63,735 bases of DNA from Catellatospora bangladeshensis (GTDB taxonomy: Bacteria; Actinomycetota; Actinomycetes; Mycobacteriales; Micromonosporaceae), in the NCBI RefSeq assembly GCF_016862575.1, contig NZ_BONF01000018.1, positions 1-63,735 on the forward strand, written 5' to 3'. The position numbers were made by a program, and so were the translations under genes. Below are positions 45,558 to 54,727 of this stretch, piece by piece. The notes under the pieces were generated by a model. The model was not told where the DNA came from and ran no database searches. It worked only from the letters and a program-made list of their open reading frames with translations. Every line of letters starts with the position of its first letter. Positions within the stretch are counted from its first letter, which is position 1.

Positions 45558-46620
45558 TCATGCCGTTGCAGTGGAGTGAGCTCTAGTGAGCACTCGTGTT
45601 GCAGTCGGCCGACGGTCCCCGTCTGACCCACCGGGCGGGTGGTGCGGGGTGGTCGTTTCACAGCCACCTGCCACCACGAGGGTGGACTTAAGGTCGGCTC
45701 CACGGCCGTTTAACGTCTCCCAGCCACTCCGGGCGACGTACTGCTGCAGGTTGATCGCGGCGTTCAGATCACGGTCCAAGCGCAGGCCGCAGTGCTCGCA
45801 GGTGTAGGTCCGTTCCCGCAGGCGCAGTTTGGGTTTCACTGCGCCGCAGGACGAACAGGTCTTCGAGGAGGCGAACCAGCGGTCGGCGGTGATCAGGCGG
45901 CCGCCGTTCCAGGTGGTCTTGTATTCGAGGTGCCGGCGCAGGGTGGCCCACCCGGCGTCGGCGATGTGCCGGGCCAGGCGCCGGTTGCGGATCATCCCGG
46001 CGACGTTGAGGTCCTCGACCACGATCGTGCCGTAGGTGCCGGCCAGGGACGAGGTGAGTTTGTGCAGGCCGTCGGCGCGCAGGTTCGCGACCCGGGCGTG
46101 TGCGCGGGCCAGGCGGGCTTTGGCCTGCTGCCAGCGCCGGGACGGCTGCCGGCCGGTGCGCCGGTCGGGACCTTGCCGGCGGGACATGGTCCGGGCCGCG
46201 GCGCGCAGCCGCCCAGCAGCGGCGGCCAGATGGCGGGGGTTGGGCACGACCTGCCCGGTCGACAGCACCGCCAGGTTGCTGATACCGACGTCGACACCGA
46301 CCGTGCGCGGCGGATACGCGGGGGTGCGGATGGTGCGGGTGACCTGCACGGTGAACGACACATGCCAGCGCCCACCCGTGTGCCGGACGGTGGCCGACAT
46401 GATCCGGGCCGTGCCCGCCTGCAGGCAGCTGCTCACCGTCCAGGCCGTAGGTGCGTTCGGCGGCGCGCTGGCCGAGGTTGGCGCGCACCGCCGCCAGGGC
46501 CCAGTTGAACGCGAACCGGTCCGCACCGGCATGGCGGTGCAGGTCACGGTCCTGGGCCGGGGTCGGGTCCAGGGCGAACCGGTACGCCTGCACCACCACA
46601 CCACCAGCCACATCGGACAC
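45558..46620 (-). pseudogene. tnpB: IS605/IS200-type TnpB with internal deletion and frameshift
   Basis: The start at 46620 reads VVQAYRFALDPTPAQDR through RANLGQRAAERTYGLDGEQL in one frame. The next frame then begins near LQAGTARIMSATVRHTGGRW, with about 100 residues of the usual N-terminal half missing. The RuvC core remains: VGVDVGISNLAVL, VVEDLNVAG, DRDLNAAINL, with the zinc ribbon CSSC...CEHC. The joint is near 46423-46432. TnpB is an RNA-guided nuclease of transposons. This copy cannot be translated whole, and no tnpA partner lies beside it. Confidence 0.8.
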
Positions 46621-46772
46621 GCGAGCAGGCTAGGCGACCCGTACGACAAGACCGCCATCGCACGCAGACATCGACCGGGCCGAGCACGCCAGCGCACGCT
46701 GGAGCACACCAAAGCTCACTCAACCACCAGCAGTTGGATACCCCTGTGCCGACCCGCATGACGCCGACCCGA

Positions 46773-47954
46773 TCAGGGCTGCAGCAGGACCTTGACGACG
46801 CCGTCCTTCTTCTCCTGGAACTGCTGGTAGGCGATCGGCGCCGCGGACAGCGGCACGCGGTGGCTCGCGAAGCTCTCCACGCCCAGCGGGTCGGCGTCGG
46901 TGAGCAGCGGCAGGATGTCGTCCACCCAGCGGCGCACGTTCGCCTGGCCCATCCGGAGCTGGATCTGCTTGTCGAACAGCGTCAGCATCGGCAGCGGGTC
47001 GGCCATGCCCCCGTACACGCCGATGATCGAGATGGTGCCGCCGCGGCGGACCGCCTCGATGGCCAGGTCCAGCGCGGCCAGCCGGTCCACCCCGGCGGTC
47101 TCCATGATCTTGGCCGCCCACGCGTCCGGCAGGATGCCTACCATCTGCTGCACCGCCTTGGTCGTCGGCGACCCGTGGGCCTCCATGCCGACGGCGTCGA
47201 TCACCGAGTCCGGGCCGCGGCCGCCGGTCAGCTCCCGGATCGCGGTCAGCACCTCGTCACGGTCGTGCAGGTCCAGCGCCTCGACGCCGCGGGCCAGGGC
47301 CCGGTCACGGCGTTCGGCCACCGGGTCCACTCCGATGACCCGGCCCGCGCCGCGGTGCAGCGCGATCCGGGCGCACATGTCGCCGATCGGGCCGAGGCCG
47401 AGCACGAGCAGCGTGCCGCCGTCGGGGATCGCGGCGTACTCGACCGCCTGCCAGGCCGTCGGCAGCACGTCGGACAGGTACACGAACCGGTCGTCGGGCG
47501 GGCCGACCGGGACCGTGATCGGGCCGTACTGCGCCTGCGGGACCCGCAGGTACTCGGCCTGGCCGCCGGGGACGCGCCCGTAGAGGCGGGTGTAGCCGAA
47601 CAGCGCCGCGCCCATGCCCTCCTCGCGCACCTGGGTCGTCTCGCACTGGGTCTGCAGCCCCTGCGCGCACATCCAGCAGCCGCCGCAGGCGATCTGGAAC
47701 GGCACCACCACCCGGTCGCCGGGCTTGAGCCGGGTGACCTGCGGGCCGACCTCCTCCACGATGCCCATCGGCTCGTGGCCGAGGATGTCGCCCTCCGTCA
47801 TGAACGGGCCCAGCACCTCGTACAGGTGCAGGTCGGAGCCGCAGATGCCACTCGAGGTGACCCTGATGACCGCGTCCGTCGGTTCCTGGATCACCGGGTC
47901 GTCGACCGTGTCCACGCGAACGTCACGCTTGCCGTGCCACACCACTGCCTTCAT
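46773..47954 (-). CDS. Zinc-dependent alcohol/formaldehyde dehydrogenase
   Basis: 393 residues of the medium-chain dehydrogenase family. Catalytic zinc ligands: Cys in SSGICGSDLH and GHEPMG. Structural-zinc-type cysteines: ACGGCWMCAQGLQTQC. The NAD loop is VLGLGPIGDMCARIAL. It resembles glutathione-independent formaldehyde dehydrogenases with a long insertion near the C-terminus. Small aldehydes or alcohols are the likely substrates. The DUF2795 gene is 81 bases upstream on the same strand. Confidence 0.92.
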   Translation of the reverse strand: MKAVVWHGKRDVRVDTVDDPVIQEPTDAVIRVTSSGICGSDLHLYEVLGPFMTEGDILGHEPMGIVEEVGPQVTRLKPGDRVVVPFQIACGGCWMCAQGLQTQCETTQVREEGMGAALFGYTRLYGRVPGGQAEYLRVPQAQYGPITVPVGPPDDRFVYLSDVLPTAWQAVEYAAIPDGGTLLVLGLGPIGDMCARIALHRGAGRVIGVDPVAERRDRALARGVEALDLHDRDEVLTAIRELTGGRGPDSVIDAVGMEAHGSPTTKAVQQMVGILPDAWAAKIMETAGVDRLAALDLAIEAVRRGGTISIIGVYGGMADPLPMLTLFDKQIQLRMGQANVRRWVDDILPLLTDADPLGVESFASHRVPLSAAPIAYQQFQEKKDGVVKVLLQP

Positions 47955-48035
47955 GAGCCCAATCCCCTGTCGTCGTCCCGGTACGCGGCGCGGCCGGGCG
48001 CGCTGTCACTCGCGCCCGGCCGCGCCTGTGCCCCC

Positions 48036-48365
48036 TCAGAAGCGCTGCTCGACCTCCAGGCCGAGCGCCTGCCACAGTTCCCGCGTGTTGGCGAAGGTGC
48101 GCCCGCGCTCCAGCAGCCCGAGGGACTCCATCACCTCGTCCGGAGCGTCGCTGCGCACCGCCGTCTCGGTGAGGTCCTCGGTCGTCGCCGGGAACGTCGC
48201 CAGCGAGACGTGCTCGCCGATGCGGGCGCGCAGCTCGCGCCGGTCCGGGTCGGTCTCGTCGCCGGTCACGACGCCGTCGCGGCCGGGAGTGTCCCAGGAC
48301 CGCCGGTCGAGGTCGTCCTCGATCGGGTCGCCGAGCTGCCTGCTGCCATACGGTGTGTGCGTCAT
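48036..48365 (-). CDS. DUF2795 domain protein
   Basis: 109 residues from ATG 48365. The C-terminal half carries the DUF2795 pattern (APDEVMESLGLLERGRTF ... TRELWQALG). The N-terminal part is acidic (DPIEDDLDRRSWDT). Such small proteins are common in actinobacteria and unstudied. Divergent from the molybdopterin oxidoreductase with a 95-base gap. Confidence 0.75.
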   Translation of the reverse strand: MTHTPYGSRQLGDPIEDDLDRRSWDTPGRDGVVTGDETDPDRRELRARIGEHVSLATFPATTEDLTETAVRSDAPDEVMESLGLLERGRTFANTRELWQALGLEVEQRF

Positions 48366-48460
48366 GCGGTACAACATTCCCCCACTTCGCCCCATGAAAC
48401 CTGTACGCCTTGTTTGCCGGAAAGGTGCCGGGGGCAAGGTACAGGCCGGAGGTGGTCGCC

Positions 48461-50827
48461 ATGGCCGACCGCATCAGCGACATCTGGGGCGCCCGTACGC
48501 CGTACGCCGCCGGGCAGGAGTGGCCCGTCCGGGTCGACGAGCAGCTCGCACCGGACGCCGACCCCGGCCGGGTGCGCTGGGTGCCGTCGGCCTGCGTGCT
48601 GTGCAGCAACGGCTGCGGCTGCGACATCGCGGTCCAGGACGGGCGGATGGTCGGCGTACGCGGCCACGCCGCCGACCGGATCAGCCACGGCCGGCTCGGC
48701 CCCAAGGGCCTGTTCGCCGGCTGGCAGGCGGCCTCCGCGCCCGACCGGCTGCGCCGCCCCCAGGTCCGGCGCGGCGGCCGGCTCGTGGAGACCAGCTGGG
48801 ACGAGGCGATGGGCCTGCTCACGGCCACCTCGCGGCGGCTGCTCGACGAGGGCGGCCCGCTCACCCACGGCTTCTACACCACCGGCCAGCTGTTCCTGGA
48901 GGAGTACTACACACTCGGCGTCATCGGCAAGGCCGGGCTCGGCACCCCGCACATGGACGGCAACACCCGGCTGTGCACCGCCACCGCCGCCGCGGCGCTG
49001 AAGGAGACCTTCGGCTGCGACGGCCAGCCCGGCTCCTACGCCGACGTGGACAGCGCCGACGCGATCTTCCTGTATGGCCACAACGTCGCCGAGACGCAGA
49101 CCGTGCTCTGGGCGCGCATCCTCGACCGGCTGGCCGGACCCGACCGGCCCGCGCTGGTCTGCGTGGACCCGCGCCGCACCAACGTCGCCGACGCCGCCGA
49201 GGTGCACCTGCCGATCCGGCCCGGCACCAACGTGGCGCTGCTCAATGCGCTCATCCACGAGGTCATCCGCACCGGCGCGGTCGAGTCCGGCTACGTCGCC
49301 GCGCACACGGTCGGCTTCGACGAACTGGCCCGCACCGCGGCCGCGTACCCGCCGGAGGAGGCCGCCCGGATCTGCGACGTGCCCGCCGCCGACATCCGCC
49401 GCGCCGCGGAGATCTTCTGCCACGCCCCACGCGTGCTGTCCACCGTGCTGCAGGGCGTCTACCAGTCCCACCAGGCCACCGCCGCCTCGTGCCAGGTCAA
49501 CAACCTGCACCTGCTGCGCGGCATGCTGGGCCGCCCCGGCTGCGGCCTGCTCCAGATGAACGGCCAGCCCACCTCCGAGAACACCCGCGAATGCGGCGCC
49601 GACGGCGACCTGCCCGGCTTCCGCAACTGGGCCAACCAGACCCACATCGGCGAACTGGCCAAGCTGTGGCGGGTCGACCCGATGGTGATCCCGCACTGGG
49701 CCGAACCCACCCACGCCATGCAGATCATCCGGTACGCCGAGCAGGGCTCCATCCGGCTGCTGTGGATCGTCGGCACCAACCCGGTGGTGACCCTGCCCGA
49801 CGTCGCCCGCATCCGGCGGCTGCTCGCCGCCGAGCAGCTGTTCGTCATCGCGCAGGACTGCTTCCCCACCGAGACCACCGAGCTGGCCGACCTGGTGCTG
49901 CCCGCCGCCATGTGGGGCGAGAAGGAGGGCACGTTCACCAACACCGACCGGACCGTGCACCACAGCGGCAAAGCCGTCGACCCGCCCGGTGAGGCCCGCG
50001 CCGACCTCGACATCTTCCTCGACTACGCGCACCGCATGGACCTGCGCGACCGCGACGGCGGGCCGCTGATCCGCTGGACCGACCCCGAGGGCGCGTTCAC
50101 GGCCTGGCAGGAGTGCAGCCGCGGCCGCCCCTGCGACTACACCGGGCTCAGCTACGCCCGGCTGCGCGAAGGCCCCGTCCAGTGGCCGTGCGACGACGCC
50201 CGGCCCGGCGGCACCGAGCGCCTCTACACCGACGGCTTCTTCCCGACCCGCGCCGAGCAGTGCGAGACCTACGGCCACGACCTGCTCACCGGCGCGGCCG
50301 TCACACCCGAGCAGTACGCGCTGCTGCGCCCCGACGGCCGGGCCGTGCTCAAGGCGGCCCACTACCTGCGGCCCGACCTCGGCGCCGGCGACTTCCCGCT
50401 GCTGCTGACGACCGGCCGGACTGCGTACCACTTCCATACCCGCACCAAGACCGCGCGGGCCCCGCACCTGAACGCGGCCGCACCCGCGCCCTGGGTGGAG
50501 GTCAGCACCGCCGACGCCGCCGAACTCGGCCTTGCCGAAGGCGACCTCGCCCTGGTCGAGTCGGCCCGCGGCGCGGTGCGGCTGCCCGTGCGCATCGCGC
50601 GGGGCCGCCCCGGCGTGGTGTTCATCCCGTTCCACTACGGCTGGTGGGACGACCCCGCCGACCCGCACCGGGCCGCCAACGAACTCACCGAGACCGCCTG
50701 GGACCCGGTCTCCAAACAGCCGCAGTTCAAACTCGCGGCGGTACGCCTCAGCCGCGCCGGACCCGACGACGGCACCGCCCCGGCACCCGCGCAGACCGCC
50801 TCGGCGGCCGCCGGCAGGGAGGGCTGA
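48461..50827 (+). CDS. Molybdopterin oxidoreductase, nitrate reductase/formate dehydrogenase-like
   Basis: 788 residues from ATG 48461 (GGAGG upstream). An N-terminal iron-sulfur motif CVLCSNGCGCDIAV, the Mo-ligand region GNTRLCTATAAAAL with Cys, the long catalytic domain (GQPTSENTRECGADGD, LLWIVGTNPVV) and a C-terminal molydop-binding domain (LLLTTGRTAYHFHT). The fourth cluster ligand, normally GRLCxKG, is GRLGPKG here, so the 4Fe-4S site lacks its usual last Cys. The substrate cannot be told; nitrate and formate are the family choices. A small gene follows after three bases. Confidence 0.88.
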   Translation: MADRISDIWGARTPYAAGQEWPVRVDEQLAPDADPGRVRWVPSACVLCSNGCGCDIAVQDGRMVGVRGHAADRISHGRLGPKGLFAGWQAASAPDRLRRPQVRRGGRLVETSWDEAMGLLTATSRRLLDEGGPLTHGFYTTGQLFLEEYYTLGVIGKAGLGTPHMDGNTRLCTATAAAALKETFGCDGQPGSYADVDSADAIFLYGHNVAETQTVLWARILDRLAGPDRPALVCVDPRRTNVADAAEVHLPIRPGTNVALLNALIHEVIRTGAVESGYVAAHTVGFDELARTAAAYPPEEAARICDVPAADIRRAAEIFCHAPRVLSTVLQGVYQSHQATAASCQVNNLHLLRGMLGRPGCGLLQMNGQPTSENTRECGADGDLPGFRNWANQTHIGELAKLWRVDPMVIPHWAEPTHAMQIIRYAEQGSIRLLWIVGTNPVVTLPDVARIRRLLAAEQLFVIAQDCFPTETTELADLVLPAAMWGEKEGTFTNTDRTVHHSGKAVDPPGEARADLDIFLDYAHRMDLRDRDGGPLIRWTDPEGAFTAWQECSRGRPCDYTGLSYARLREGPVQWPCDDARPGGTERLYTDGFFPTRAEQCETYGHDLLTGAAVTPEQYALLRPDGRAVLKAAHYLRPDLGAGDFPLLLTTGRTAYHFHTRTKTARAPHLNAAAPAPWVEVSTADAAELGLAEGDLALVESARGAVRLPVRIARGRPGVVFIPFHYGWWDDPADPHRAANELTETAWDPVSKQPQFKLAAVRLSRAGPDDGTAPAPAQTASAAAGREG

Positions 50828-50830
50828 ACC

Positions 50831-51289
50831 GTGCACATCGCCACCTACCTCGGACTGCTGCACGGCGGGGAGAACGCGCTCGCCGACACCTACGACGTGG
50901 TGCGCACCGGCCACGCCGACGAGGCCGGGATCGCCCACACCTGTCGGCTGCTCGCCGCGCAGTGCCGCGCGCATGTGAACGCGCTGGCGCCGATCGTCGA
51001 GCGCTACGGCGAGCACCGCGAGGACGAGCCGGACCGGCTGCACGCCGAAGCGCTGCCGGAGGCCCGTACCGGCGGCGTGGGTCTGCTGCGCGACCTGCAG
51101 GACCTGCTGCTGCTCGCCACGCTCGTGGACTGCAGCTGGACCGCCGTGTGCCAGGCCGCGCAGGCGCTGCACGACCATGAGCTGATCGCCGTGGTCGCCG
51201 CCTGCCAGGGCGAGACCAAGGTCCAGCAGGGCTGGCTCACCACCCAGCTCAAGGCCGCCGCACCCCAGGCGCTACTGGTCGCCAGGTGA
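50831..51289 (+). CDS. Helical companion protein of the molybdopterin enzyme
   Basis: 152 residues from GTG 50831, three bases after the oxidoreductase stop. All-helical, with HIATYLGLLHGGENALADTY at the start, conserved-looking His/Glu/Cys residues (THLDxC-like HTCRLLAAQCRAH, DCSWTAVCQAAQALHDHELI) and no signal peptide. The size suggests a ferritin-like four-helix bundle, or a chaperone for cofactor insertion. Its last 219 bases are repeated at 54431-54649 with 95 percent identity. Confidence 0.75.
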   Translation: MHIATYLGLLHGGENALADTYDVVRTGHADEAGIAHTCRLLAAQCRAHVNALAPIVERYGEHREDEPDRLHAEALPEARTGGVGLLRDLQDLLLLATLVDCSWTAVCQAAQALHDHELIAVVAACQGETKVQQGWLTTQLKAAAPQALLVAR

Positions 51290-51347
51290 AGCACGGACTC
51301 TTCAAGCACGCCAGACCGAGATTCTCTACCCCCAAGGTTCGCTGCTT

Positions 51348-51716
51348 GTGGGACCATCGAGCGTGCCTGAACTGCGAGAACATGCCGGTCGTCACTATGC
51401 CCTGGTGTTCCACTACGCCCTAAGTGACGATGCCTGGTGTGTGGAACTGAGCGAGGCGAGGCCAGTTGCGAAGCCGCGGGTTGACGTCCCGGGTGCGCTT
51501 ACGCACGTGCATGGACCCGCGTTCATAGTCGCCATGGTGCCCGACGAAGATCCGGACCTGGAGCCGACCATCCACATCCGCGCTCAGGACGAGCGGGTTG
51601 TCCCGTTCGAGATCATGCGCTGGTTCATGGAGGAAGCCTCCGACCAAGTGGCCCGCTGCCGCGCGGCTATGGCGGCTGAGTTCGGCTCCAGCGACCATTC
51701 CCATCCGTCTTCTTGA
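51348..51716 (+). CDS. Hypothetical protein
   Basis: 122 residues from GTG 51348, or a shorter form from GTG 51363. The composition is balanced, mixed alpha/beta: a strand-rich middle (GPAFIVAMVPDEDPDLEPTI) and a helical C-terminus (FEIMRWFMEEASDQVARCRA). No signal sequence or recognised family. No ribosome site is clear. Confidence 0.55.
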   Translation: MGPSSVPELREHAGRHYALVFHYALSDDAWCVELSEARPVAKPRVDVPGALTHVHGPAFIVAMVPDEDPDLEPTIHIRAQDERVVPFEIMRWFMEEASDQVARCRAAMAAEFGSSDHSHPSS

Positions 51717-51906
51717 GCTAGCGCAGGACGCGCGTTCCTTGGGAACTGGGTCGCCATCGCGCGGAACATACACAAAATGATCTAGAGCGCGATCCAGGTT
51801 CGTCGAGCAAAAGCGCCAAGTCCGGCGGGCTGGTGCCCACGATTGACGAACCCCTTCCGCGGGTTGATGAGCGCCAGGCCGTCGCCAGGCCGTCGGAGGT
51901 CAATGG

Positions 51907-52014
51907 GTGACCACCAATGACGACCAACGTTGCCAGCGTTCGCGCTGGCAGAAAGCCCGACGCCTCACCTCGCGGCAGGCTGCCGGGCTGGCCCATCAGT
52001 TCAACGCCAAGTGA
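51907..52014 (+). CDS. Possible 35-codon gene
   Basis: GTG 51907 follows GGAGG by seven bases and opens a frame of 35 codons, very basic, with RWQKARRLTSRQAAGLAHQF in the middle. It could be a small protein or the remnant of a larger gene. Support is the ribosome site only. Confidence 0.3.
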   Translation: MTTNDDQRCQRSRWQKARRLTSRQAAGLAHQFNAK

Positions 52015-52768
52015 CACGTGGGCCTTCAAAGCTCATATGCCGAGCATCGACGGCGCTGTCGAAACTTTCCTCACGAGGGTCAAGGCGGCCGCAAGCGGCC
52101 GCGCCGGGGCCCCAGGGGCACCGGGCCGACACGCCAGCCTTCGGCGCGCGCCGTCCCTGACCCCGGACCCCGGCAGCCAGATGCAGACGCCACACCACGA
52201 CAGGGAAGACCGACCGCGACCAGGCGAAACGGGTAGCCGCAGGTCAGCGTCTGATCAGTGCTGCTGATGATCGGAGCGGCTGTCGCCGCGATGCTAGTCA
52301 GCGACGTGAAGCGGCAGAGCGCGCCGGAGATGATCAGGCTTGGGGGACCGCTCGGCGAGATGATTTGATCCTTTGTCGTCAAGATGATCACGATTGTGAA
52401 GATCGTTTGATGATGATTTTTATAATCAATTTGTCGTACTCAAGCCGGACTACATCCCCGTAGCTCCCGCCGCTGACACTCGTGCGGCCTGCCGCCTTCA
52501 AGGCGAAGACCTTGGGGCTCCGCCCCAAACCCCGGCCCGACGCTCGGGGATCGGCAAGATCCCCTCGGCCAGTCGCCACAGGTAAGCACAGGCTGGGGCC
52601 ACTCCGTACCTGCCACTCCAAGATTCTTTCTGAACGCCTACGGCAGAAAGAATCTTGAAGCCTCGATAGGTACTCCGGACCCCACCCTGCGCTTAGGCAG
52701 AGCCCGCCAGTCCGAGGGGATCAGCTCTCTGCCAGCAGGCGCACAAGATCGTGTTACGGCCGTACCGA
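52015..52768. other. Intergenic region with AT-rich island, no supported gene
   Basis: The stretch 52340-52440 has a GC content far below the rest (runs such as TGATGATGATTTTTATAATC). It is followed by short hairpins, including TTGGGGC-TCC-GCCCCAA at 52512-52528. Frames here lack domains and ribosome sites. Confidence 0.45.
52620..52656. terminator. Perfect AT-rich hairpin
   Basis: AAGATTCTTTCTG and its exact complement flank an 11-base loop. It lies 112 bases past the stop of the minus-strand gene at 52769, so it could end that transcript. The AT-rich arms are unusual here and may instead mark a foreign element. Confidence 0.45.
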
Positions 52769-53227
52769 TCAACGAGTGGAAACGAGGTAGTTGACCATCG
52801 CGACCATAAGCAAACAGAGACCAATAACACCCATAAGCCTGGGCAAGATGAGCACAACGTCCTCGCTCGCGTAACCACTCTCGGTTGCCATGCGCTCGGG
52901 AGCGTCACGGTCGTACGACAGAGGTATGGCCTCACCGACGGCGATCTCTGGCGCACCAAAGTTCAGCGCCATTGCCTTAACCTCCACCGTGCGAACGTCA
53001 GCCAGGTACCGGATTGTTAACCGCAACTCCTTCGCTGCCCTGCTCATGCGCAGATCATCGCGGTCGACAACCGTGCCGACGGTTTGAATTCCACCGTCGC
53101 GCCGGTCCTCGATCACATCGTCCAGGTAGAAGTACAGGCCGACGGCGAAGGCCAAGAACAGACTGCCGATGATCACCAACCGCAGAGAACGTGCTGTACC
53201 CGACGATAGCGCCATCGCCTCACCCAT
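52769..53227 (-). CDS. Two-helix membrane protein, DUF3592-like
   Basis: 152 residues. A membrane helix near the N-terminus (LRLVIIGSLFLAFAVGLYFY) and one at the C-terminus (LMGVIGLCLLMVAMVNYLV) enclose a soluble beta domain with GTVVDRDDLR and IPLSYDRDAPERMA. This layout is typical of DUF3592 proteins. The start may be 53227 or 53215. Function unknown. Confidence 0.7.
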   Translation of the reverse strand: MGEAMALSSGTARSLRLVIIGSLFLAFAVGLYFYLDDVIEDRRDGGIQTVGTVVDRDDLRMSRAAKELRLTIRYLADVRTVEVKAMALNFGAPEIAVGEAIPLSYDRDAPERMATESGYASEDVVLILPRLMGVIGLCLLMVAMVNYLVSTR

Positions 53228-53483
53228 CTACGTTCATGATCATCTAACGCCCGATTTTAGTACAGCAGCGATGTACAGCAACCCTGACGCCCGCACCCAG
53301 CCGTGTTCGACCCCGAGCCTGCCGAGAACATCGTCTACAGCCGCTGCCGACCTTGTCGCCAGTAATCCGTAGGTCCAGGGTCGGCAGTAGGAAGTCGTGG
53401 AAGCGGAGTTAGGCGTTCACTCGTCGTCGTAGCGATCCACCCATCCCGCAACACGTCAAGATCCAGCATTACGCTGACCTGTT

Positions 53484-53954
53484 GTGACAGACACGCTGAT
53501 CGGCCTTGACCTCGTCCCCTGGGCTCACATCCGGTCGAGCAGCCTGAACAACTCGCTCGAAGTGCCGCTGCAGTTGCGCCGACTCGCCGAGGAGGTCGAC
53601 GGCGTTCCCGAGCAATGGGCCGACAGGTTGCACCAGCTCGTCGTGCACGAACACTCAGCCTGCATCGTCCAGAGCGCCGAGTATGTGGCTCCGTTCCTGG
53701 TCGGCTTGTGTTCATCAGACCGGCCGGCAGTAGTCCGCCAGTCGCTCCTTCTACTCATCGACCTAACCACTGAGCCGTTTCACCCCGAGATCACCCACGG
53801 CAACTCCGGAGTGCACGAACGGACGCAGCGGGCCATCCGAGCCGGTCGAGGTGACTACCTGCGGTTACTCAACGCCCCAGATCGAGGGACGCGGCAAGCA
53901 GCCTTAGACCTACTGAATGTGCTTGACGAGTGTGATGCCGAGGTCAACGGGTGA
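53484..53954 (+). CDS. HEAT-repeat-like hypothetical protein
   Basis: 156 residues from a GTG. Helical repeats resembling HEAT motifs (VAPFLVGLCSSDRPAVVRQSLLLLIDL, in pieces, and YLRLLNAPDRGTRQAALDLL). Small HEAT proteins of this size occur as immunity or scaffold proteins, but no toxin partner is seen. Ends in ECDAEVNG. Confidence 0.6.
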   Translation: MTDTLIGLDLVPWAHIRSSSLNNSLEVPLQLRRLAEEVDGVPEQWADRLHQLVVHEHSACIVQSAEYVAPFLVGLCSSDRPAVVRQSLLLLIDLTTEPFHPEITHGNSGVHERTQRAIRAGRGDYLRLLNAPDRGTRQAALDLLNVLDECDAEVNG

Positions 53955-54174
53955 CACTGCGATCAGAGTTACCAACCGGTGTCCGAAGCCGTCCCGTCAT
54001 GTTCCCGTGAACAGTCGTAGAGGGCCGGACTCAGCCGGACTCAGCCGCCCCCTCGTTGCGGCGGCCTACGCTGAGCGTGCGATCGGCATCCTTTTGTGGA
54101 CAGTGACGTTAGTCGATGGGTCGGATGATGTTGATTGATGCGCATGCTGCCGCTGGCGGCCTGGGCCAACCCGC

Positions 54175-54350
54175 CTACCACAGGCCCAGTTCCTGCCGAA
54201 GTCGAAGACGTAGGCGAACTGCTCGCCCGGCGCCAGCCGGTTCAGCTTCGTGGTGGGGCTGTCGATTCTGCCGTCGGGGCGTCGCCGTCCCACTGATCCA
54301 GGCCGGTGACGCCGGTGCCGTCGGCCAGGGTGAACATGTGCTTGTGGGCT
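54175..54350 (-). pseudogene. Fragment of a pRiA4b ORF-3-like (IS1096 passenger type) gene
   Basis: On the minus strand HKHMFTLADGTGVTGLDQW reads in one frame. KLNRLAPGEQFAYVFDFGRN continues in another frame, as in the central part of plasmid pRiA4b ORF-3 family proteins. A frameshift lies near 54260. No start or end of the gene remains. Confidence 0.55.
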
Positions 54351-54417
54351 GACGCGGATGCTGCGGTCGCCGGGCAGCTGTGCCAGACCGGCGGTGAAGT
54401 TCGCGATCGCGCCCTTG
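54351..54417 (-). pseudogene. 67-base copy of part of the short-chain dehydrogenase gene
   Basis: 64 of 67 bases equal 57550-57616, an internal part of the short-chain dehydrogenase gene, in the same orientation. It directly abuts the pRiA4b-like fragment on one side. On the other it lies 13 bases from a copy of another gene end. Confidence 0.75.
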
Positions 54418-54430
54418 CCGGAGTCCCACC

Positions 54431-54649
54431 GGCAGCGTGCGTATGCTGCGGGACCTGCAGGACCTGCTGCTGCTTGCCACGCTGGTGGACTGCAGCTGGA
54501 CCGCCGTGTGCCAGGCCGCGCAGGCCCTGCACGACCATGAGCTGATCGCCGTGGTCGCCGCCTGCCAGGCCGAGACCAAGGTCCAGCAGGGCTGGCTCAC
54601 CACCCAGCTCAAGGCCGCCGCACCCCAGGCGCTGCTGGTCGCCAAGTGA
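54431..54649 (+). pseudogene. Duplicated 3' end of the helical companion gene
   Basis: 219 bases match 51071-51289 without gaps, with 10 differences (95 percent identity), including the stop codon. The first 80 codons of the parent gene are absent. A start codon (ATG 54443) and frame remain (DLQDLLLLATLVDCSWTAVC), but no ribosome site belongs to it. Confidence 0.85.
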
Positions 54650-54727
54650 ACGGTGGTGATCAAGGGCAGACGCCCGGCTACCCCATACCGTTCGGCAAGC
54701 CCGGTCTGGCCACGGATGGCAAACGGA

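Noticed and set aside
54443-54649. A functional short gene encoding DLQDLLLLATLVDCSWTAVC
   Set aside because: It is the copied end of the gene at 50831 without its first half or a ribosome site.
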